The position numbers and the translations under genes are program-made. A stretch of DNA of 64,000 nucleotides, taken from positions 11,539,501-11,603,500 of the forward strand of contig NC_088303.1 of the NCBI RefSeq assembly GCF_032854445.1. Reading direction: 5' to 3'. Shown one piece after another: positions 46,416 through 64,000 of the stretch. Origin of the DNA: Liolophura sinensis. Taxonomy: Eukaryota; Mollusca; Polyplacophora; Chitonida; Chitonidae. The notes under the pieces were generated by a model. The model made no database searches and was not told the DNA's origin. It saw nothing but the letters and a program-made list of their open reading frames with translations. The number at the start of each line of letters is the position of its first letter. Position 1 is the first letter of the stretch.

Positions 46416-46837
46416 GTTGCGTATCTTGCTCTCTCAGCTAAATGTGGGCTCTCATTTCTTAATGTGGGTAATTTCTGTTGGCCGGCAGAGATGTACTGCA
46501 GTTAGTCTGTCCATGTCACTCTGGCAAAGGCTGAAAACTTAATTTGAGTGCCTGGCTTGTAAGCTGGAGACACATGATTGATTTCTGACATATAACTTTC
46601 ATGTGCACACTTGACTGAGGCTTCTAACAAGAACCAACACGAGACTAGTTCAAGTTTTACCAATTTTATTAAATTCATGGAATCTTTCTACAAATAATAA
46701 TTCTATTAAACCAGGTAAATGTTGATGTATGCTTACAGAAAGGGTTTTCTAGATAATTTTGATCTGCAATTCTGCAACATTTGACAAGGGCAGATAACTG
46801 CATAAGTTTGATGGATAATTTTTGTTTCAACCCTCGT

Positions 46838-46960
46838 GACAAACTGCCACAGCAACGGCATCATGTTACATGGAGCACCTTCTGACAATGGCTTGGGGCC
46901 ATCCTTGGTCAAACTGTGTTTTCACCAAACCTAGCTATTTCTGGCCAGAAATTTAGCCTA
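46838..46960. mobile_element. MITE fragment, same family as 22015-22403
   Basis: 'cgtgacaaactgccacagca' and then 'ggcttggggccatccttggt' followed by 'tcaccaaacctag' match 'cgtgacaaactgcaatggca' ... 'ggtttggggtatccttggcc' ... 'tgccaaacctaatg' at 22309-22403, in the same orientation. Only the right half is present. Confidence 0.6.
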
Positions 46961-47481
46961 TAGACCCAAACAAGATCCTTGCTATGTGACAGTCATGGCT
47001 TGTTAAACTTGAAAACACAATACAGCCATAAACACCAGGAAATCTGCAATACCAACAATTTAATATCACCTGGACTAGCCTGGAAGAAGGCTGAACAAAC
47101 TTAACTCAGAGCGGAATGAAACCATGAGGTTTTAAATCTAACAGTGATTCCTTTTATTGCTTACCTTAAACTCATACATTACACATGTACAAATAACAGA
47201 CATGATTGTGGTGAACCAAGAAAATAGCTGAAATTTACTATCATAGCCCAAAAAGGCTGGGGTCCAGGGGCCGCCTGGGCCCCGGAAGCTGGAAAAATCT
47301 GCGGAAAACAGGTAAATTAATCGAAACTGAACAAAGAAAAAGCGGAAAAAAATCATGTCTGAAATAAGTAAATGTGCTGAACAGTGTGAACCCAGGGGTC
47401 ACGTCAGCTAGACTGAGCTACATGACTGAGCAGTAAACTACAAATGGTACATGTACTGCAGTTCTCTGTTGGAAGGATTAA

Positions 47482-57037
<9,556 letters not shown>

Positions 57038-57540
57038 GGTGCAAATCGTACGAAGTGAAACACGTTTGTTTCAGGGAGCTGCCATATTGGATTCTCAGAG
57101 AACATAAAAATTTACTCTGAGTACTCCGAATACGGACTAAATATATGGAAATTTCTACCTCTCAAATTTCACCAATTTGACCATGTTATCACACATATCG
57201 TGTTTACTTTATTCATTTTCATCTATAGACCTTACTTCTGTCTTATCATGTGTTAAATAAAAGATATAATTTCAGGGCTTCACGAGCACCTCACGGATGT
57301 TATCGGAGATTCCCGGAAGCCAGCGTGGCGATAACCAGGGTAAAGGTTGTGACGTGGTAATGACAGGCAAGCCGGATCTCCGTCATCACAACAGTGACCG
57401 TGAAATCCAATCAGTGGCTTTGGATTGTTACAGTTTTAACAAGGATCAATGTAGGACTGAAAGTCAATGTGTTATTCGACTCGAGCTCCTGAACAGTGTA
57501 TAGCGTATAGTGGCAGAGGTTGTAGGCCTATTGGAAAACA
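57038..57540. promoter_or_regulatory. Shared head-to-head promoter region, NSUN5 / ARF-like gene
   Basis: Only 503 bp separate the NSUN5 start (minus strand, 57037) from the GTPase start (plus strand, 57541). Both 5' untranslated regions and both core promoters must overlap or abut here unless upstream untranslated exons exist. I see no clear TATA box placed for either gene. Confidence 0.5.
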
Positions 57541-60500
57541 ATGGGAACCTTGTGGTCCCGTTTGTGGAACTCTCAGCACCAATACAGAATTCTTATACAT
57601 GGTAAGTCATACACAGGCTATATAGTTAGAAGCAGATTTTGAGTCAAATTAAAAAATATGTTTATCTGTGAAATTACTTTATACTTGCTATTCAGTGTGC
57701 ATAGAGCGAGAAGAGTGAGACCTGTAATAACACATTTATAACCTAGGTAATGTAGGCCTACTGTACATTGGACATAAAGGCTACTGACCGGCATATAGGC
57801 CCCCTATTCGGCACATTCTCTTCCTACATATATAAAGACTACCTATACTCCACATATAGCCTGCCTGCGGGCGCACATACAGTACACTATACGTGTGTGT
57901 ACCCTTTAAAATTTACTAAACTTGCTTATGTGAGGGCACCTGTTGCACATGAAGCTGCAGGCCTAGTTATAGTAGACTCACACAGGCCTCCACCTGACTA
58001 CCGAACAAAAGCACGCGTAAAATTTTTAATTTGCAACAATAAAAGGCTAAGTGTCCAGATTTAGCTACCTGTCCAAAGTATAAAGAGTATAACCTGTTTA
58101 ACATTGTGTTATCAGGAAGGCCTCTGGAAACGTAATTATAAATTTAAATCCACCAAAAACAAAAGATTTACTGCCCTAGCCGATCTCCATCCAGCTGCGC
58201 GATAAAGCTCAGCGAGTGATGTCTTAGAAGGCCAACCCAAGTCTAGCTGGCCTTGGAATTCGTATCAAAACGATGTCATTGTCGAGATGAATTCTAGCTA
58301 CACAGAAGCAAATATACAGCCGTATCAATTTGAACTCACAGTATACGACGCTGAAGTACCGATTTATGACACTGACATCTCTGTAAGAAAAAATTCTTAC
58401 AACTGTCAAATTTTCCCAGTTATATTATGGCCGGAATCACTCGAGCACGTCAAGCAGGTATTATGAAGGGTGGTTTCAGTTCTCTTTTGTTTCCTGCGGT
58501 GTCACTTGTAATCTGCTTCAGACGGGGATTAACACAATGGGGAATGGATTATCACTAATTAAGATTGCTTTCCAACCCAAAGCAGTATTTAAAGAGATGT
58601 CACTTGTTTTCGCACCTTAGATGAGTAATTTTAATAAGCAACTTGATTTTCACAGTCAAGCAACACCGTTAGTTTTGGATTGTTTTCAGTTTTAATCTTC
58701 CTCTGTAGTCGGTCAGAAACCGTTAGCATTGCCGTAGCGGTTAAACGGCCATTGTCTTCTTGTACACAGTTCACAATTTGTTAGAAGCTCACTCATTGGT
58801 CCACAAGAGAAACACAGCCAGTGGGGTAACGTGTATCAAAGCGACATTCATTGGAAACAATCACGAGGTTCTATCTACTTTTCTTTCACTTTACCGGTAT
58901 ACAGAAGATTGATCAAACCAGTGACGAATGAGTTCCCGCTTTGTTTTACACCCAACAAGCCCTATCACTTAAGTTTATAGGTATATATTTAATGCCCAAT
59001 TTTCCCTCCATGCTGTTGAGATTTAGCTGCCTGCCCGGATTTCTTATCCCAACTCCCATCGGCCTGTCAAAGATTTTACTGTGTCTGGTGGGTATAAAAC
59101 CCTTCGGCTTTCTGCCGTGAATCCACGTTTTTCTGAGGAACAAATCGTCTGGCAACTTGAAAAAACTTCAGGGTTCCTCAACGACCTATTTTTACAACCG
59201 TATGCAGAACAGTAAACCATTTCGTGGAGAAATTCGATATGCTTGTTTTCACTTTTATGGCTTTTTAACACTGATCTAAGTGGCGAAGCTCTGACACCCA
59301 GTAAAGGTTGGATTTGCATGACGTCAATCGGCGGGAACTAAAGAGTGTTGGCGGAAACAGTGCATAAACCCAGCCTCATTATCTAGACATTTTAACGCCA
59401 AATTACTCAGATTAATGTACTTTTTTCCAATATTTTTTTGTTATACTCAATTTAACAATATATATATACAGGAGTAGCTAATTATGAATAAATGAACATT
59501 TTGGACACTGATCCTTTAAGTTATCTGGTTTGTTACAGGTCTGGATTGCGCTGGCAAGACTACTGTCCTCTACAGGCTAAAACTCGGTGAAGTCGTCACC
59601 ACCATTCCAACCATTGGTGAGACAAATGATACCATAGCTAAGTCTGTACATAGTTTTTAGTTTATTCACTCACGGTTAACCCATGTACGTGTCAGTGGAA
59701 CAGCTTAATCGTCCGTTCGTCTAATAGTTACAGCGTTCATTTCGAAATCCATGGACCGTCGATCAAGCCTGGGTAAGGTTTTACACAGACGTTTAAATTG
59801 GTACTTGTTACTGCCTCACTTGGCACCCAGCATTGAGAGGTTAGAGCAAGGAAACACGACTGGTTGGCCCGGTGTCAGTATATAATGTGACTGGGTTGGG
59901 TGTCATGTCTGGTGTCTTAATTCGGCATAATACTTCAGTGGCGGCATCGACTCGCCCTGCCACAAGAAGACACAAGATATGTACACACGCCTAATGATTC
60001 CTCCTCGTCACATGACCAAAAAATACGACGAAAAAAACCCCAAGCGTACATACTTGTGTCTGTGTATACATATAAATATACATACTTTATAATTGTTCGG
60101 TTTCTTTATAGTTATTTGACACATTTTAATTGCGTAAAATAACTTTATTTATGTGAACCGGCCCGGATAGCACAGTTGGTAGAGCGTCCGCTTCGGGACC
60201 GGTAGATCCAGGATCAATCCTTGATCGAGTCACACCTAAGACTTTAAAAGAAGAAGTGGTAACTTCCTCGCTTGGCGTTCAGCATGAAGGGGATAGTGCA
60301 ACGACTGGTTGACGCGTATCAGTATAATGGCTCGGGCGGAGCGTCTTACTTGCCTTCGGTAAGTCGTCTCAGTGAAGCAGCACCAAATAAAAGAGCGGTG
60401 GAAATCCGTCCTGCAACAAGGAGGCACATTACACGTACATGCACCCTAATGATTCCTTCGTCGTCATATGACTGAAAAATTGTAACGTACGACGTTAAAC

Positions 60501-62832
60501 CCCAAGCACTCACTCACTCACTCACTTTTTTATGTGTATGCATATGACTCTTCAATTTTTAGACGAAACCATTTATTTCTCTTTTCGTAGGATTCAATGT
60601 GGAAACACTAACATACAAAAACGTCAGCTTAATAGCGTGGGATCTTGGAGGACGCGACAAAGCGGTAAGCTTCTTGAATGGATTTATTTACTTATTTGAA
60701 ATCTCTAAGGTCAGGTTTATAGTGCTGGCGGTGATGTACAGCGAGCGCTGGGAGGGGGCATGTGCTGTAAAGAGTAATAGTTGTTAAAGGCAGAAGAAAC
60801 ACCAACGTGAAGTATATGTCAGACGAAAGGTCATTAAACACCCTTCACAAAAATAGTTGGATTTATTTTTTGAGAATTTTTTTGAACCCAGTGAAATGCA
60901 TTGAGAATTTTGGATTCTACAGTAGCGTTTTCTGACAACTTTTCCGACTGCAAGATTTCCTCATTCTAAATGCATATACATATAGATCTGTGAATGCATT
61001 TGTCGAATGGACATTGAAATGCAGTTTTAAGTCAAACATACAGATACGACGTCACTGATACACCCTCTCTCTGGGACGCTACAAACCACCGTAGACTCTT
61101 ATATTTTAAAACCACTTTGCTCGGTTGGAAAAATTCTAAAACAATAAAATCAAACTATTTTCATGGACATTGTTTAATAATCTTTCTTCCGATATATATT
61201 GCATTTTAATGGGGATTTTTTTTTTTGCCTAACACCTACTGCAACCCATCGTCCGTCATCCCGTATAATGCGTGATACCATGGGGTTCCTCAGGATCCAG
61301 TCAGTTTCCTTCGGGTTATGTACCATTTACCATCCTAGAACCTGAAGGACTCCCGTAATGATATATGCAATAGAGCATTATACAAAGTGCAATCGATGCG
61401 AAACACAAATCAAACAAAAAGGCATATATGTACACTGTACTGCTCTACATCGTGGCATCGCACTGAAGGTTTATTTGGCCATAGGACCTATATTAGGTTT
61501 TTGTGTTCATCTCTTGCCGGAAAACACTCATAAATTTTATAACATTTAATTCATTGTGTATTTTCCATTACACAATATTTCTAAACTTTTAAGACACACA
61601 AAAAATTTGGAGTTTCTGGTCTAAGCTTGATATGTGGATCATTTGGGAAATTGCCATTGAAGATTCTCGTGTGTATAATTTGCCCTCTTTGCGTGCGTTA
61701 TTGATTGTCGCTAAATGTTTTTCTGGAGTTTCTTTCAACAGTAAGACCCACAAGTAATCTACGTACCCCGACTCTCAGTCAGTGGGGCCATTGCATGTGA
61801 GCGTAAGCGGCCAACGACGCCCATGTTGGCCTTAGCGAGGCCTTACATTCCTGGAAGACCACTATATTTTTGTCTTTCACCAGTATGGTGTGTATGTCAC
61901 ATGGGGAAAAGTTCGTCACAGACTTGCTTAAGTCCGGAGTTTTCCCTAGGTACTATGGCTTCCTCTACCTATTATTCTGACAGGAGTTGAATAAGTAAAG
62001 TAAATTAATTAACCAGAAGTACCTATATGTAACTGTTGCATCTTGTCGTTAAATGGCACGTAGTAACATTAAATAAATAAATAAATAATTCAATTTAATG
62101 TCAGAGGGCACTCCATCGCCATTACTACGCGAACACCCAGGCGATCATTCTAGTAGTGGACAGCACGGATAGGGAACGCCTGGACCAGGCCAAAGACGAG
62201 CTACACCAGGCGTTGTGGGAGGACGAATTGCGGGATGTCAGTTTGCTGGTCATGGCGAATAAGCAAGACTTATCATCGGCGATGTCGACAGATGAAGTCA
62301 AAGAGGGATTGAAGCTGGACTCCCTTAGGCAGAGGGATTGGGGTAAGCTATACTTCCATTTTTTTACCTCAACCGAAGATACATCCATTAATGACAGTTA
62401 TACAAAACATATTCTTAACATCAGAAAATTAACCGCAATAATATCACATTTACATGTAGCTTAAGATAGAATTGGATTAGAAGATTTGTACCAGAGAGGA
62501 TTTGGGGCGCAGGGCAGGTGAAATATACTTCCCTAAATATCCACTGTCAGCATGAGCTATAATTTACAAGATTTTGTCTGAGCTCCTTCAAATGACTCCA
62601 ATTATCGCGTCTTCTTTTCGCAGCTATATTTCCCACGAGTGCCACCAAGGGCGAAGGTCTTGCGGAGGCACTTGATTGGCTCACATCTCACCTGGGACAC
62701 CCTGATGTTAAGTCAGCGTTGGTTAACCCCATAGCGGAAACTGCCATGGACCTTAAAGAAACTGTAACATACACAACAATGTGTCTTGAGAAACCTTACG
62801 AACTTATCAAGAAATGGTTTTCGCCCAGTTGA
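57541..62832 (+). CDS. ARF-family small GTPase with Arg at the switch-II Gln position
   Basis: Coding exons 57541-57601, 59539-59616, 60591-60664, 62105-62342, 62624-62832; phases 1, 1, 0, 1 agree (660 nt, 219 aa). It starts MGTLWSRL, so Gly2 is available for N-myristoylation as in ARFs. The P-loop is GLDCAGKTT (21-29), switch I has Thr45 in 'TIPTIGFN', G3 is 'WDLGGRDKA' (63-71), G4 is 'NKQD' (122-125) and G5 is 'SATKGEG' (156-162). In ARF1 the residue after GG is the catalytic Gln (WDVGGQD); here it is Arg68, which predicts weak or altered GTP hydrolysis. About 45 extra residues follow the usual last helix (DWLTSHL, to 174) and end '[11 protein letters not shown]'. Known ARFs act on membranes in traffic. 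The exact subfamily is not clear to me, so no symbol is given. Confidence 0.9.
58985..59220 (-). pseudogene. THAP-type zinc-finger relic, frameshifted
   Basis: Starting at minus-strand Met 59220, '[18 protein letters not shown]' has the THAP opening pattern (C-x-A-x-x-C-x-N-R). The continuation is in another frame: '[17 protein letters not shown]' and then '[15 protein letters not shown]', which fits the THAP core (F..LP, conserved Trp, PT..S). The frames join near 59157-59165, so there is at least one frameshift. Only the domain is visible, in intron 1 of the GTPase and antisense to it. It could derive from a P-element-like transposase or a host THAP gene. Confidence 0.6.
59690..60060 (+). 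repeat. SINE (ACTCA-tail family)
   Basis: Blocks in order: 'cgatcaagcctgggtaaggt', 'ggtacttgttactgcctcac', 'gagaggttagagcaaggaaa', 'cggtgtcagtatataatgtg', 'gactcgccctgccacaagaa', 'cgcctaatgattcctcctcg', and a decayed 'aaaaccccaagcgtac' end. It is in intron 2 of the GTPase. Confidence 0.8.
60163..60530 (+). repeat. SINE (ACTCA-tail family), full length
   Basis: tRNA-like head 'ggatagcacagttggtagag' plus 'cgtccgcttcgggaccgg' (A box) and 'ggatcaatccttgatcga' (B-box-like); body 'ggtaacttcctcgcttggcg', 'cctaatgattccttcgtcgt', 'catatgactgaaaaattgta'; end 'cgtacgacgttaaaccccaa' then (GCACTCACTCA)n. The best copy of this family in the window, lying in GTPase intron 2 about 60 bp before exon 3. Confidence 0.85.
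60665..62104. other. GTPase intron 3
   Basis: 1.44 kb between coding exons 3 and 4. No SINE tail, tandem repeat or exon was recognised, apart from an (AAAT)n run near 62073-62090 that may be a SINE tail relic. Confidence 0.5.
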
Positions 62833-63134
62833 GTTGGCCACATATATCTGTGGTACCATCAGTATCACACGTTTGCTTCTTAAGATTGTCTGCCAAACGT
62901 ATTCAAGGGGTTTAACTTACTATTCTTGACCATTACATCCACAACGGAAATCCATGGTTGGGATGCATTGTATCATGAAAGCAAAACTGATTCCAGGTAT
63001 CAACTGGAATCATAAACGGTATTTTTTAAACTTACTGAATTTGCTCGCTGCCATCATAACTATCTGATATGTCATGCATCCGTGACGTTACTGGCTAAAC
63101 ACAACATTTAACACAAGAAATATCGAGCTTTAGA

Positions 63135-63275
63135 GCGTGGGAAGGTCTGGCAGCTATTGGCGAATGGTCGTGGGTTTCGCTGGGTTTCCTGACAGTATAA
63201 ATGTCGGCCGCCGTCGTATAAGTAAAACATTCTCGAGTACGGCGTAAAACACCATTCAAATAAATAAATAATATC
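63135..63275 (+). repeat. SINE (AAATA-tail family) in GTPase 3' region
   Basis: 'gcgtgggaaggtctggcagc', 'gtttcctgacagtataaatg', 'cgccgtcgtataagtaaaac', 'ggcgtaaaacaccattcaaa', 'taaataaata'. The sequence 'aatatcgagctttagagcg' before it and 'aatatcgagctttactcg' after it share 'aatatcgagcttta', a candidate target-site duplication. Confidence 0.8.
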
Positions 63276-63374
63276 GAGCTTTACTCGTGACACTACTTTA
63301 GGTGTATTTATACGTGGTTTCGAAATCTTTACACTTCATAAAAAGTATTTACTTAGATGATATGAAATCTTCTT

Positions 63375-63380
63375 AATAAA
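63375..63380 (+). terminator. Candidate poly(A) signal of the ARF-like gene
   Basis: AATAAA about 540 nt after the stop codon, followed within 20-40 nt by the GT-rich 'tgctgtgtttatggctttg'. Other AATAAA motifs occur inside the SINE tail just upstream and near 63952, so the true end could differ. Confidence 0.45.
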
Positions 63381-64000
63381 AGCCACCTGTGATTGCTGTG
63401 TTTATGGCTTTGTCTTTGTACTGATTCATCTGTAATATACCGATTATATGACGTGTCAGAAATCCCAAGTCTGTGATATATAGGAGATTTAATTGCATGA
63501 GAGAAAAATCTTTCATAAGCAGTTTATTTTGTTCGTGTCCCGTTGTCATATACGCTTCGTTTGTGATTTATTTTGTATATAAGCTTACAAAAGTTTTGTT
63601 CAGTGATATATGGACTACATTGTATCAAGATGCCTTTATCCATGGAGTATAACATTGTAAGTTTTTCAACATAAATTTATCATCAGCTTTACTTGGACTC
63701 CGCATATATGATAAGAGAGTCAGTTTCTGTAGTTTTGAATGCATGTTTTGGTTTTATTATCACACCTGTGTAAACTGTAGACGCGTGTACAAGTATTTGC
63801 GCGGAATTATTCTTCACGAAAGCTTTTCACATGTACTTTTCTCATTTGTATATGTTATTGTAAGTGAAATATTGCGACGGAACAGTTACATAGCTATATA
63901 TGTATTTCACACATTTTATACATTGTTTTGTGTATGTTTCAATATAATGATAATAAATTTTAATCAATACCGTTTGTCTAATTTTAGCATTCTGTTCCAC

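Larger units (their letters stand above)
43281..47481. other. Non-coding stretch between UIMC1 and NSUN5 3' ends
   Basis: The two genes converge here. It holds the UIMC1 3' untranslated region (extent unknown; an AATAAA at 44196-44201 is one candidate end), SINEs at 43470-43600, 45345-45425 and 46115-46415, and a MITE fragment at 46838-46960. On the minus strand an AATAAA lies at 47153-47158, a candidate poly(A) signal for NSUN5. No other exon was recognised. Confidence 0.55.

Noticed and set aside
62125-62388. Minus-strand open frame
   Set aside because: Antisense shadow of GTPase exon 4.

Overview
The window is animal nuclear DNA, most likely from a mollusc or a close lophotrochozoan. It is AT-rich. 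Genes are broken by GT-AG introns. It carries many tRNA-derived SINEs of two families whose 3' ends (a 'cggcgtaaaacaccaatc' plus AAATA tail, and a 'cgttaaaccccaagcactca' tail) I associate with mollusc genomes; that species placement is inference. Nothing prokaryotic or viral was recognised.

Four protein-coding genes can be reconstructed exon by exon, with every splice phase agreeing. (1) TAF10, + strand, 13269-15859, 4 coding exons, 142 aa. (2) A RAP80/UIMC1 homologue, + strand, 23511-43280, 15 coding exons, about 1310 aa, with a UIM-like segment, an SQ/TQ cluster, the Abraxas-interacting region, two C-x2-C-x11-H-x3-C zinc fingers and the conserved C-terminal motif. (3) NSUN5, - strand, 57037-47482, 8 coding exons, 539 aa, a complete rRNA m5C methyltransferase with a Lys-rich tail. 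(4) An ARF-family small GTPase, + strand, 57541-62832, 5 coding exons, 219 aa, with Arg in place of the switch-II Gln. NSUN5 and the GTPase are head to head, with 503 bp between start codons.

The most unusual structure is inside UIMC1. The 91-nt exon for the first zinc finger is repeated about 17 times at a 134-bp period (35639 to about 37835). Copies 1-14 (copy 7 frameshifted) keep acceptor, donor and zinc ligands. The spacer introns are only 43 nt, and joining two copies breaks the frame, often with an immediate stop. The gene can therefore use only one copy per mRNA: either a mutually exclusive exon cluster or a recent array of mostly silent copies.

Layout: 1-13.2 kb has no recognisable gene, a 1-kb pyrimidine array and a 31-bp minisatellite. 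13.2-16.1 kb is TAF10. 16.9-19.1 kb is a 39-bp then a 45-bp minisatellite. 19.1-23.5 kb is non-coding with MITE-like elements. 23.5-43.3 kb is UIMC1, whose introns hold SINEs, a 2.9-kb higher-order minisatellite, the zinc-finger exon array and a degenerate Penelope-like element. 43.3-47.5 kb is non-coding. 47.5-57.0 kb is NSUN5, with minisatellites in three introns. 57.5-63.4 kb is the GTPase, with a broken THAP-domain relic in intron 1. The genes have separate jobs (transcription initiation, DNA-damage ubiquitin signalling, rRNA methylation, membrane-traffic-type GTPase) and do not form a functional cluster.
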